Shown here: piece by piece, positions 45,523 to 54,393 of the stretch
How positions within the stretch are numbered: position 1 is the stretch's first letter
Layout of the letters: each line of letters begins with the position of its first letter
Assembly (NCBI RefSeq): GCF_030144325.1
Contig: NZ_CP126307.1
Span: 930,001-994,000, forward strand
Length of the DNA: 64,000 nucleotides
Direction: 5' to 3'
Source: Bosea vestrisii
GTDB lineage: Bacteria > Pseudomonadota > Alphaproteobacteria > Rhizobiales > Beijerinckiaceae
Position numbers and translations under genes: made by a program
Notes under the pieces: generated by a model
The model's input: only the letters and a program-made list of their open reading frames with translations
What the model was told of the DNA's origin: nothing
Databases searched by the model: none

Positions 45523-46503
45523 TCACTGCTGAACCGAGATGCCACTCTCCTTGATGATCGTCGCATAGGTCGAAACGTAGCGATCGATCACGGTCTCGAA
45601 CTCCGCGCCCGATCGGGCCAGTACCGTGAAGCTCAGATTCTGGAGACGCTCGCGCACATCCGGGCGCGTCAGGGCCGCGAGCCAGGCGCGCTCCAGTGCG
45701 TTGCGGGCGGCAGCTGGCGTATCACGACGCACCATGATGCCGAACCAGCTGTCGGAGAGCAGATCCGGCAGGCCAAGCTCGGTGAATGTCGGGACATTGG
45801 GCAGCTCCCGTACGCGCTTGTCGGCGGTGACCGCCAGCGCGATGAGCTTGCCCTCCTCGATCGACTGGACGACGTCCGGAAGATTGCTGAGCGCAAAATC
45901 GATCCGGCCGGCGAACAGGTCGACGAAGAGCTGCGCGGTGCCGTTATAGGGCGCATGGACGGCTTTGCCGCCGATCAGGCGCAGGAAGTGCTCGGAGCCG
46001 AGATGCGGCGAGGTCCCGATCCCGGGGCTCCCGTAAGTCATCGAGTCGCCGCTCTCGCGCAGGCGCTTGACGAAGCCTGCCCAGTCAGTCTTCAGCGACG
46101 GCTCGACCACGAGGACGTGGGGCACCACCGTCGCCTGCACCACCGGGACGAAGGCACGCTGCCAATCCGCGGTCCGCGTCCGCAGCGTGATGTTCGCCGC
46201 GAAGCTGTTGGCGATCATCAGCATGGTGTGCCCGTCGGCCGGCGACTTCAGCGTCTCGGCCCCGGCGATGACGGTGGCGGCGCCGGCAATGTTCTCGACC
46301 ACGACGGTCTGGCCGAGCGTGTCCTTGAGGCTCTCCTGCGCCAGCCGGGCGACCGGATCCATCGACGTCCCGGCCGTGAAAGGCAGGATCAGCCGCAGCG
46401 GCCTCGTCGGTCGCCATTCGGTTTGCGCTCTTGCCTGGTCCGCTCTTGCGAGAGCCGGAGCGGTCAATCCCGCCAGGAGCAACGCGCGTCGATCAAGCAA
46501 CAT
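45523..46503 (-). CDS. Orphan TTT transporter substrate-binding protein (TctC/Bug family)
   Basis: A 326-residue exported receptor with signal MLLDRRALLLAGLTAPALAR and the Bug pattern RPLRLILPFTAGTSMDPVAR, TVVVENIAGAATVIAGAE, and YGSPGIGTSPHLGSEHFLRL. No TctA or TctB lies beside it, so it must use a membrane pair elsewhere or serve as a sensor. Follows the RidA-like gene on the same strand; a LysR-box-like dyad lies 50 bases upstream of its start. Confidence 0.88.
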   Translation of the reverse strand: MLLDRRALLLAGLTAPALARADQARAQTEWRPTRPLRLILPFTAGTSMDPVARLAQESLKDTLGQTVVVENIAGAATVIAGAETLKSPADGHTMLMIANSFAANITLRTRTADWQRAFVPVVQATVVPHVLVVEPSLKTDWAGFVKRLRESGDSMTYGSPGIGTSPHLGSEHFLRLIGGKAVHAPYNGTAQLFVDLFAGRIDFALSNLPDVVQSIEEGKLIALAVTADKRVRELPNVPTFTELGLPDLLSDSWFGIMVRRDTPAAARNALERAWLAALTRPDVRERLQNLSFTVLARSGAEFETVIDRYVSTYATIIKESGISVQQ

Positions 46504-46552
46504 CGGGGCTCTCCAAGCATGAGATCGTCAAAGCTGTTGCCGGCTGCATTGC

Positions 46553-46569
46553 GTTCCCGTTCCGGCAAC
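46553..46569. promoter_or_regulatory. Second copy of the LysR-box-like dyad
   Basis: GTTCCCGTTCCGGCAAC differs at one position from GTTGCCGTTCCGGCAAC at 47437-47453. It lies between the RidA-like gene and the orphan binding-protein gene, 50 bases before the latter. Confidence 0.5.
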
Positions 46570-46592
46570 ACGCGCAGCCAGGTCGCTTCTGG

Positions 46593-47355
46593 TCAGAACT
46601 GCGCTTCGATCACGATCTCTCGCGACAGACCTCTCACATCCATCTCGTAGTCGAGGACAGCCACCGGAGGCCGCGAGAAGTGCCAGGTCAGGCCACGACC
46701 GAGACTGGTGATCGGCAGGAGCACGTCCGCCAGGAGCGGGTGAATGTCACGAACCGTGTAGATGTTCGCGACCGTGGCATCCTGCCAGCTATGGCCGAGC
46801 CCCGTCAGGCGGTGCTCCATCTCGCCCATCACCCATTCGGCCTTGGCGCGCACGCCCTCGGGGGAGGCATCGCCCGGCCGGATCGTACCCTGCGCGTAGC
46901 TCGCGCCGCCTTCCGGTGCCCTCGCCGCTGCCGGCCACCACGAAGCTCGCCCGCGCCGAGGCATCGGGAACGGTATAGCTGAAGGCATGGAGCGATACGG
47001 TGTCCGGCTTGCCGAGTTCGGGGCAGATATTCGTCCGGGCGACCGGGTTCACCTTGCCCTGCAGGACCCCCCATTGATCGAGTCGGGAGGCATAGAGCCG
47101 GTTGAAGGCGTCGAACCCACCCTCCGAGAAGGGCTCGGGCGAGCGCAGCTCGCAGGCGCAGAACGCCGTCAGCGGCCTGCCGACCCGCTTCAGATGCGCC
47201 TCGATGATAGCAAGGCCCTGGTCCAGCGCGACCGGGGTCGCCAGTTGCGCCCGCTCGATCCGGAAGCCGGGCTGCGCCGCAACGCCACCGGAGTATTGGA
47301 AAACAGCAGGGATGAACCGGTAGCTGCCGTCCTGGCTCGGTTGCGTCGAATACAT
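46593..47355 (-). pseudogene. RidA-like (YjgF superfamily) protein, frameshifted
   Basis: The first 157 residues (from MYSTQPSQDGSYRFIPAVF) and the rest (EGGASYAQGTIRPGDASPEG to REIVIEAQF) are in different frames, joined at the CCC run 46919-46921 (minus strand GGG). Removing one base gives a continuous 253-residue protein. Segments such as GRPLTAFCACELRSPEPF and NVNPVARTNI-like VNPVARTNICPE hint at a RidA/YjgF-type deaminase fold, possibly duplicated; the assignment is tentative. It is divergent from the LysR gene and upstream of the orphan TTT receptor, which suggests a small catabolic unit. Confidence 0.5.
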
Positions 47356-47436
47356 CAGATCGGCTCCCCCACAATGTTCTGATCATTTCTAGAGGGAGCG
47401 AAGATCGGCCAGCCAGACTGGAATCGCGAAGAGATC

Positions 47437-47453
47437 GTTGCCGTTCCGGCAAC
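47437..47453. promoter_or_regulatory. LysR-type operator (T-N11-A dyad)
   Basis: GTTGCCG-TTC-CGGCAAC is a perfect 7-bp inverted repeat containing the T-N11-A core of LysR-type binding sites. It lies in the 149-base divergent region, 52 bases before the lysR start and 82 before the RidA-like gene. Confidence 0.7.
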
Positions 47454-47504
47454 AGTTTCTTACTGTTTAGCCAACAGGTTCGCTTGCGCCGAAAGGCTCC
47501 TTGC

Positions 47505-48413
47505 ATGTCGCTCACCCGCTATCGGTATTTCGCGCTCGTCGCCGATCACGGCTCCGTCCGCGAAGCTGCTGATGCGCTGCGCGTCGCCCCGTCGGCGATC
47601 AGCCGCCAGGTCGCCAGCCTCGAAGAGGAGTACGGCACGGCCCTGTTCGAGCGCCGGGCGCGCGGCATGCGGCTGACCACGGCGGGAACGGCGGTCCTCG
47701 AGACGGCTCGCACCATCCTCGACAGCGTCCAGACAGCCCGCTCCGCCATCGATGAGCTCCAGGGCATGAAGCGCGGCCACGTGCGCGTCTGGGCAGTCGA
47801 AGGTGCGCTCGATGATTTTCTCTACCCTGCCCTTGCCGCGTTCTCGACCGCGCATCCGTCCGTGAGTTTCGAGGTCATGGTCGCGAGTTCCGACCAGCTC
47901 GTGCAGCGTCTGCTCGACGACGAGGCCGATGTGGTGGCCGCGTTCAACCCGATCCTGCACCGGAGCGTCCTGTCGCTCGCCGAGATCGCCGACCCGCTCG
48001 TCGCCGCCGCGCACCCCGACGACGCGTTCGCGCAGCGTCAGTCGACGACCATCGCCGAAATCGGTGAGGCGCGCCTGGCCCTCCCCGACCGGACTTTCGG
48101 CCTGCGGCGCCTGGTCGATGACGTCGCGGCGGCGACCGGCATCGCGCTCAAGCCGGCCCTCGTCACGAACTCGATCGAATCGCTGCGCTCCTTTGCGCGG
48201 GCAGGCATGGGCGTCAGCATCCTGACGCGGTGCGCGACAAGGCGGGACGTCTCAGAGGGCCGCCTCGTCGCGGTGCCGATACGCGGGCGCAATCTGCGCA
48301 AGGCCTGCGTCAAGATCTGCGTCAGGAACGGCCGAACCCTGTCCCCTGCAGCACGAGCGCTCGCGCAGCATCTCGCCCGCAGCGCCCGCGCCTATGCTGC
48401 CAAACATGCATAG
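47505..48413 (+). CDS. LysR family transcriptional regulator
   Basis: A 302-residue LysR-type regulator: HTH about residues 1-58 (YFALVADHGSVREAADALRV, SAISRQVASLEEEYG), effector domain from GHVRVWAVEGALDDF. A TTG at 47484 would add seven residues, but MSLTRYRYFAL is the natural beginning. It faces the RidA-like gene across a perfect T-N11-A dyad and probably controls it and the orphan TTT receptor. Part of the insert that splits the flagellar cluster. Confidence 0.88.
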   Translation: MSLTRYRYFALVADHGSVREAADALRVAPSAISRQVASLEEEYGTALFERRARGMRLTTAGTAVLETARTILDSVQTARSAIDELQGMKRGHVRVWAVEGALDDFLYPALAAFSTAHPSVSFEVMVASSDQLVQRLLDDEADVVAAFNPILHRSVLSLAEIADPLVAAAHPDDAFAQRQSTTIAEIGEARLALPDRTFGLRRLVDDVAAATGIALKPALVTNSIESLRSFARAGMGVSILTRCATRRDVSEGRLVAVPIRGRNLRKACVKICVRNGRTLSPAARALAQHLARSARAYAAKHA

Positions 48414-48460
48414 AGCGCGCTTATTGGCGACATGAATCCGTGGCCCAACTTCGTCAGAGC

Positions 48461-48475
48461 TTAACCCGCCGTTAT
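48461..48475. promoter_or_regulatory. CtrA-like box upstream of the large TPR gene
   Basis: TTAACCCGCCGTTAT matches TTAA-N7-TTAA with one mismatch, 77 bases before the TPR protein start. Position and spacing resemble the boxes before fliL and flgB, which supports membership of this gene in the flagellar regulon. Confidence 0.5.
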
Positions 48476-48551
48476 CCTTGACGGGCTAGCCTCCGCGCAG
48501 GTTGGAGCGGCCTGTCGCCGCTCCGCCATCGCGTCGAGTTGAGTAGCGGTC

Positions 48552-51500
48552 GTGCGTATCCTGCGGTCCCTGAGCTTCGGCATTGGCCTGGCGGCGCTGA
48601 GCCTCGCTGCCGGCTTCGTCGCGCCGGTGGCAGCGGCCACCGCGACCTTGCGCGGCGAAGCCATGCGCGCCGGCTTCGGCCGCCTCGCCTTCACCTTCGA
48701 CGAACCGGTGACCACGCGCGTGCGGGTCTCGAACGGCGTCGTCGTCATCGGCTTCAGCCAGCCGGTGAAGCTCGATCCGGGCCGGCTTGCCGCCGAACTG
48801 CCGAATTATGTTTCGGTCGTTCGGATCGATCCCGACGGCCGCGGCCTGCGCCTTGCGCTCGCCCGTCCCTATCGCGCCAACCTGCTCGAAGCGGGCGACA
48901 GGGCCTTTGTCGACCTGCTGCCCGAGAACTGGACCGGCCAGCTGCCGGGCCTGCCACCCGAGATTCTCGCCGAACTCACCCAGCGCCTGCGTCTCGCCGA
49001 GGCGCGCGCCCGCGAGATCGCCCGCGCTCCGGCGATCCCGCCGAAGCCGCTCGGCTTCCGCAGCGCCCGCCTCCCGACGCTCGATCGCCTGATGTTCTCG
49101 ACGCCGCCGGAGACCATGCTCACGCCCGTTCTGGGCGACGGCAAGCTGACGCTGAGTTTCGACCAGCCGCTGGCGGTGACGCCGTCGCAGATCCGCAGCC
49201 TCCTGCCGGCCGACTTCACGCTCGAGCAGGCGACGATCCAGGACGATCAGACACAGCTCGTCTTTACTGTGCCGAAGGATCGCCAGCTTCGCAGCTTCCG
49301 CGACGACGCCGGCTGGACCGTGGATCTGCCGCACCCCGGCGCCGCCATCCCGCTCTCGCTGGCCGATCTGCAGGCTGCCCCGCCAGGCGGGAGCAGGCCG
49401 GTGGACGCCAAGGCGCCCGAGCAGAAAACGGCCGCAGCATCGCCGCCCCCTGCCCCGAAGGCCGATACACCACAGGCCCAGCCCAAGCCGGTGGCTGCCT
49501 CAGCCGCCGCCGACGTCCCGCCCCGCGATATCGAGATCGCCTCCGCCGCCGACGGCGATGGCGGCCGCATCGATTTCCGCTTCTCGCGGCCGACGGGCGC
49601 CGCCGCCTTCGCCGAGCCCGGCCGGGTCACGCTGGTCTTCGACACGCGCGACACGCTCGACCCTGACAAGCTCAAGGGCGTGCTGCCCGCGCTGGTCCAG
49701 GACGTCACCGTCACGCGCGAGGCCAAGGTCACGATCGTCAGGCTGAAGATGCGCCGCCAGCAGATCGTGCGGCTCTCTGATGACGGCCCGCAATGGTCCC
49801 TGACCTTCGGCGACAAGGCCGGTAAGCCCGCCGGTGCGCTCAGCCCTCGCCGTGATGCCGACGAGCGCGGCCAGACCATCGTCAACGTGCCGGTGCCAGG
49901 CCTGACCGGCGTGCACTGGCTCGATAACAGCGAGGGCGGCCCGACGATCGCGGTCGCGACCGCGATGGGGCCGACGCGGGCCGTCTCGAAGCCTTATCGC
50001 TTCGTCGAATTCGGTCTGCCGCAGAGCGCTCACGGCGTCGTCGTCAGCGCTATCGCCGACGATCTCGCGGTGCGCGCCGACACCGACGAGGTGCGGATCG
50101 GTCGCCGCAACGGGCTGATCATCAGCCTCGACGCCGAAAAGCCGAGCGAGGCGGAGAAGAAGAACGCTGCGGCTGCCGCCCTGCCATTGCTCGACAGCGA
50201 GGTCTGGTCCGCCTTGCATACGGCCGATGTCCGCGATCGCGCCGCAGCCTTGCTGCGCGAGGTCGCTGGCGCCTCGCGTGGACGCAAATCCGAGACCCGG
50301 CTGGCGCTGGCCCGCTTCCTGGCGGCCAACGGCATGATATCGGAAGCCGCCGGGCCGCTGAATGCGCTCCTGGCCGACGATGCCGCGATGCGCGGCAACC
50401 GCGACGCGCTCTTCCTGCGCGGCGTCATCGCCTCCCGCATGCACCGCAGTGCCGAGGCACTGAAGGCTTTCGAGGCCGCACCGATCCGCGACGAGGCCGA
50501 AACCGGCCTCTGGCGTGCCCTCGCCGAGCAGCGGCTCGGCCGCAACGCCCAGGCGCTCGCCGGCTTCCGCCGGGCCGAAGGCAGCCTCGACCGCTACCCT
50601 CCCGATCTCCAGGCCGAGTTCCGTCCGGCGATGGCGCGAGCCGCGCTTGCGTCCGGCGAGGCGACGGTGGCGGAAAAGCAGATTGCGCGTCTCGCCGAGA
50701 TGTCCGAGGAACTGGTGAATCCCGAAGAGCTGGCGCTGCTGCGCGCCAGGCTTGACGATGTCAGCGGTCGGCCGGAGGCCGCGCTCAACGGCTATCGTCC
50801 GCTCTTCGAGGCGAAAACCCGGCCCGTTTCAGCCGAGGCGCAGTTGCGCGCCGTCAAGCTCGCTCGGGCCGAGAAGCGCACCGACCTGCCAGTCGGCGAG
50901 GCCATCGCCCGGCTGGAGACCGTCTCGGCGATCTGGCGCGGTGGTGAGGTCGAGATCGAGACGCTGGCCGAGCTCGGCCGCCTCTATGCCGAGCAGCAGC
51001 GCTGGCGCGACGCCTTCCAGACGGCGCGGCGCGCCAACGAGGTCTTCCCGGAGCATCCGGCGACGCGGCTCCTGCACGACGAGACCGCCCAGCGCTTCGA
51101 AGCGCTGTTCAGCGATCCCAATCTCGAAAAGCTGCCCCGGCTCGACGCGCTCGCGCTGTTCTACGACTTCAAGGAGTTCCTGCCGATCGGCCGGCGCGGC
51201 GACGAGATCACCCGCCTGCTCGCTGACCGCCTGGTCGAGCTCGACCTGCTCGACCAGGCCAGCGACATCCTGCAGTACCAGATGGATCGGCGCTTGACCG
51301 GCGCGGCGCGCTCCACCGTGGCGACGCGGCTCGCCATGATTCGATTGATGAACGGCAAGCCGGCCGAGGCCCTGCAGGCGATCGTCTCGACCCGGCTCGC
51401 CGAGCTGCCGGCCGACGTCAAGCGCGCCCGCCTGCTGCTCGAGGCCAAGGCGCTGTCCGACCTCTCACGCACCGACCAGGCGCTCGACCTGATGGAGGGC

Positions 51501-51956
51501 GAAAGCGGACCCGAGGTCGATCGGCTCAACGCCGACATCCTATGGAGCGGGCGGCGCTGGCGCGAGGCCGGCGAAGCGCTCGAACGCATCCTCGGCGAGA
51601 GCTGGCGCGGACAGGCACCCCTCAGCGACGGCGAGCGCGGCGACGTGATGCGCGCCGCAATCGGCTATGTCATGTCGGACGAGGCACTTTCGCTCGACCG
51701 CCTGCGCACCAAGTTCGCTGGCAAGATGGCGCAGGGTGCCGATGCGCGCCTGTTCGGCTTCGTCACCGGCGCGAGCCGCGCCAACGCCGCTGATATCCGC
51801 GAGGCCGCGCGTTCTGCCTCCGGCTCCGACACCATGACCGACTTCCTCAAGGAATACCGCAAGCGCTACCCGGCCTATTCCAGCTCCGTGCGCGAAAGGC
51901 GCAAGGCCGGCGAAGCGGACGCCGCCAATGCCGGCCCGCGGCCGGGCCAGGGCTGA
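48552..51956 (+). CDS. Large exported TPR protein of the flagellar region
   Basis: A 1134-residue protein with a signal peptide (ILRSLSFGIGLAALSLAAGF). The N-terminal ~450 residues contain repeated beta segments resembling AMIN or secretin-associated modules (RLAFTFDEPVTTRVRVSNGV; KLTLSFDQPLAVT; RIDFRFSRPTGAAAF), with a Pro/Ala/Lys-rich linker at about 275-330. The C-terminal ~600 residues are helical repeats of TPR type (ARFLAANGMISEAAGPLNAL; LWRALAEQRLGRNAQALAGF). GTG start. No specific function is known to me; the location before fliP and a CtrA-like box suggest a periplasmic flagellar assembly or scaffolding role (inference). Its end is 9 bases from the fliP stop (convergent). Confidence 0.8.
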   Translation: MRILRSLSFGIGLAALSLAAGFVAPVAAATATLRGEAMRAGFGRLAFTFDEPVTTRVRVSNGVVVIGFSQPVKLDPGRLAAELPNYVSVVRIDPDGRGLRLALARPYRANLLEAGDRAFVDLLPENWTGQLPGLPPEILAELTQRLRLAEARAREIARAPAIPPKPLGFRSARLPTLDRLMFSTPPETMLTPVLGDGKLTLSFDQPLAVTPSQIRSLLPADFTLEQATIQDDQTQLVFTVPKDRQLRSFRDDAGWTVDLPHPGAAIPLSLADLQAAPPGGSRPVDAKAPEQKTAAASPPPAPKADTPQAQPKPVAASAAADVPPRDIEIASAADGDGGRIDFRFSRPTGAAAFAEPGRVTLVFDTRDTLDPDKLKGVLPALVQDVTVTREAKVTIVRLKMRRQQIVRLSDDGPQWSLTFGDKAGKPAGALSPRRDADERGQTIVNVPVPGLTGVHWLDNSEGGPTIAVATAMGPTRAVSKPYRFVEFGLPQSAHGVVVSAIADDLAVRADTDEVRIGRRNGLIISLDAEKPSEAEKKNAAAAALPLLDSEVWSALHTADVRDRAAALLREVAGASRGRKSETRLALARFLAANGMISEAAGPLNALLADDAAMRGNRDALFLRGVIASRMHRSAEALKAFEAAPIRDEAETGLWRALAEQRLGRNAQALAGFRRAEGSLDRYPPDLQAEFRPAMARAALASGEATVAEKQIARLAEMSEELVNPEELALLRARLDDVSGRPEAALNGYRPLFEAKTRPVSAEAQLRAVKLARAEKRTDLPVGEAIARLETVSAIWRGGEVEIETLAELGRLYAEQQRWRDAFQTARRANEVFPEHPATRLLHDETAQRFEALFSDPNLEKLPRLDALALFYDFKEFLPIGRRGDEITRLLADRLVELDLLDQASDILQYQMDRRLTGAARSTVATRLAMIRLMNGKPAEALQAIVSTRLAELPADVKRARLLLEAKALSDLSRTDQALDLMEGESGPEVDRLNADILWSGRRWREAGEALERILGESWRGQAPLSDGERGDVMRAAIGYVMSDEALSLDRLRTKFAGKMAQGADARLFGFVTGASRANAADIREAARSASGSDTMTDFLKEYRKRYPAYSSSVRERRKAGEADAANAGPRPGQG

Positions 51957-51965
51957 GCCGTCGCG

Positions 51966-52728
51966 TCAACTGCCATAGCTCTTGACCAGCGAGCCGGCGA
52001 CCAGTCCCCAGCCGTCGACCAGCACGAAGAAGATCAGCTTGAACGGCAGCGCCACCGTCACCGGCGGCAGCATCATCATGCCGACCGACATCAGGGATCG
52101 AGGCGACCACGAGGTCGATGATCAGGAACGGTACGAACAGCAGGAAGCCGATCTCGAAGGCGCGTCGCAGCTCCGAGATCATGAAGGCCGGCACCAGCAC
52201 CTGGATCTGAACCTGATCGGGACGCTCGGGTGGGGGCTCGCGCGACATCTCCATGAACAGCGCCAGATCCTTTTCGCGCACATGCTTCAGCATGAACTCG
52301 CGGAATGGCACGATGCCGCGCTCGAACGCCTCCTGCGGCTGCATCTGCCCGGCGATCAAAGGCGCGCCGGCGACGCGGTAGGCCTCCTTCAGGGTCGGCG
52401 CCATCACGAAGCCGGTCAGGAACAGCGAAAGCCCGATGATCACGGCGTTGGGCGGCGCGGTCTGGGTACCGATCGCCGAGCGCAGCAGCGACAGCACCAC
52501 CGCGATTCGGGTGAACGAGGTCACCATGATCAGGATCGACGGCGCCAGCGACAGCACCGTGATCGCGGCGATCACCTGCAGCGCCCGCTCGGTGACGCCG
52601 CCTTGGCCGAGGTCGAGCGAGAGCGTCTGGGCCTGCGCCGCGGCGATGGTTCCCAGCGCCCCCAGCACGACGGCGAACACCGCCGGCCAGCGCAATCTCC
52701 GTCCCGTGGGTATCCGCCTGCCCATCAT
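51966..52728 (-). pseudogene. fliP: Flagellar export gate protein FliP, single-base frameshift
   Basis: The frame from 52728 gives a signal-like N terminus and the FliP core VLSLAPSILIMVTSFTRIAV, FLTGFVMAPTLKEAYRVA, FMISELRRAFEIGFLLFVPF and IIDLVVASI. It then derails at the GGG run 52094-52096 (minus strand ATCCCTG for ATCCTG). Removing one base continues LMSVGMMMLPPVTVALPFKL and VDGWGLVAGSLVKSYGS to a stop at 51966, a normal 253-residue FliP. Essential for flagellar secretion. Located downstream of fliO, facing the TPR gene. Confidence 0.9.
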
Positions 52729-52841
52729 CCGTCCCCACCCGAATCAAGGCGCGGGTTCGGGGAACGCTAGAGCAAGGCTCTGGGGCGGGCGAAGGGGGTT
52801 TGCGTCGCTATCCCCTGCCGCCTTCGCGGCCGGGAGGTGGC

Positions 52842-54185
52842 TCAGCCTTTCGGCTTGGGATCGCGCCCGAGCAGCCGGGCGAATTCCGCTTCGATCGCAT
52901 CGACCGAGAACGGGTCGTCCTCAGACGGCTTGGCGGCCGGTTTCGGTTCGACCGGCTTGGCCCCCGCTTCCGGCTTGGTTTCAGCGGGCTTGGTTTCAGC
53001 GGGCTTGGGCTCAACGGACTTCGCCTCGGTCGGCTTGGCCTCGCTGGGTTTACCCTCGCTCTTGGCCTGAGCCTCGTGCGCATCTGCCTTGGTCGAATCC
53101 AGCTCGTCGTCGAGCACGTCATCGAAGACCGGCGCGAACTTGGTGGGTTTGTCCTGATCCGCAGCCGGAACCGGCGACGCCTGCTCCTTTGCCGGGGCAG
53201 GCTTCTTCTCCTCAACCTTGACCGGCTCGATGGCCGGCGGCTTCGGCGGGGCGAAGACCGGCGGGGCGACCATTGGGGCTTCGGACGCGGCCGGTCGGGC
53301 CGGTGCAGGCTTCAGCCCCAGCGCCATTTCGAGCTCGGCCTCCATATCCAACGCCGGCCGAGCGGGCGCAGGCGTCGGAGCCGGCGGCTTGGCAGCGACT
53401 GGCGGAGCCTGCGGCACGGGGGGCGCCGGCGGCGGAGCGGCTGGCTTCGGCGCAGGCGCCTCGGGCTCAGCGCGCGGAGCAGCCGCACCAGGCCGCACGG
53501 CGGAGAACGGACGCTTCAAGGCCTCTTCGAGCTGGCGGGCCATGTCGCCGAGCTCGCTGGCGCTGGCGGCTGGAGCCGGATCGCGAGCCAGGGTGGCGCT
53601 GATGCCGGCAGCCCCGGCGGCGACAGCCGGAGAAACCGGAGCCGGCGCAGGCCGCGGCGGCTGAGGCTGGGCGGCTGGGCGTGCGACGGGAACCGGAGCT
53701 GCCGGAGGCTGTGGACGCGGCGGCGGAACGGGGTCGATAGGAACGGCCAGGGCCGGGACCGGCGAAGGCGGCAGCGGACGCAGCTCCTCGGCAGCGTGCG
53801 GGCGTGACTCGGGCTCCAAGGCAAGCGGCCGCTCGGCCAGACCTTCGGTCGGCGCCGGCATTGCGGCGCGCCCACCGCTGCGCACGATATTGGTCTCGAC
53901 TACGACATCGGACGCGCCGCCGATCATCACGAGGTGCTCGACATTGTCGCGCCGCACCAGGATCAACTGGCGCTGCCGGTCCAGATCGTAGACATCGACT
54001 ACGCCAAGGCGCGGCTGGCGGGCTCGTCCCCCGCCCTGCCCCTTGAACTTCAGCCGGCCGCCGCTCATCCGCCGCAGGAAGAAGCCGAGCAGCGCGACCA
54101 GGAGCAGCACCACTGCGAAGGCGATGATCCAACGCAGTCCGGAGGAAAGTTCGAAGCCAAACAAAGTCTGCAAGGTCTGCCTCAT
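52842..54185 (-). CDS. fliO: FliO-like flagellar biosynthesis protein with long low-complexity tail
   Basis: A 447-residue protein. Residues 1-100 are FliO-like: a membrane segment (GLRWIIAFAVVLLLVALLGF) and the small domain with GVVDVYDLDRQRQLILVRRD and HLVMIGGASDVVVETNI. The remaining ~345 residues are Pro/Ala/Lys-rich with near-repeats such as EAKPTEAKSVEPKPAETKP, two short helices (ELGDMARQLEEALKRPF; DMEAELEMALGL) and an acidic C-terminal DPFSVDAIEAEFARLLG. FliO supports assembly of the FliP-FliQ-FliR gate. E. coli FliO is about 120 residues, so the tail is unusual. Upstream of fliP on the same strand. Confidence 0.8.
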   Translation of the reverse strand: MRQTLQTLFGFELSSGLRWIIAFAVVLLLVALLGFFLRRMSGGRLKFKGQGGGRARQPRLGVVDVYDLDRQRQLILVRRDNVEHLVMIGGASDVVVETNIVRSGGRAAMPAPTEGLAERPLALEPESRPHAAEELRPLPPSPVPALAVPIDPVPPPRPQPPAAPVPVARPAAQPQPPRPAPAPVSPAVAAGAAGISATLARDPAPAASASELGDMARQLEEALKRPFSAVRPGAAAPRAEPEAPAPKPAAPPPAPPVPQAPPVAAKPPAPTPAPARPALDMEAELEMALGLKPAPARPAASEAPMVAPPVFAPPKPPAIEPVKVEEKKPAPAKEQASPVPAADQDKPTKFAPVFDDVLDDELDSTKADAHEAQAKSEGKPSEAKPTEAKSVEPKPAETKPAETKPEAGAKPVEPKPAAKPSEDDPFSVDAIEAEFARLLGRDPKPKG

Positions 54186-54283
54186 GAAGCGACGCGACAG
54201 CCGCCGACCGCTCTTTGTAAGGGCGATCAGACGGATAGACGGAGTTGGCTATACCATAAGCGCCGCCAGTTCGAGAAACATGG

Positions 54284-54298
54284 TTAGCAGATGGTTAA
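54284..54298. promoter_or_regulatory. CtrA-like box near the fliO start
   Basis: TTAGCAGATGGTTAA fits TTAA-N7-TTAA with one mismatch, about 99 bases before fliO and 96 before flgB. Together with the perfect box 25 bases to the right it could serve the divergent fliO and flgB promoters separately. Confidence 0.45.
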
Positions 54299-54322
54299 CA
54301 TGAACTTGCAGATCGCGCCGGG

Positions 54323-54337
54323 TTAACCCGGCGTTAA
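54323..54337. promoter_or_regulatory. CtrA box upstream of flgB
   Basis: TTAACCCGGCGTTAA is a perfect TTAA-N7-TTAA inside the larger palindrome GGTTAAC-CCGGC-GTTAACC (54321-54339), 57 bases before the flgB start. In Caulobacter and relatives CtrA activates class II flagellar genes through such sites. Confidence 0.72.
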
Positions 54338-54393
54338 CCATGCACCCGGCAATAATTTCCTACTGCGGCAAGAGCCGGCGGGAGATTGGCAGC

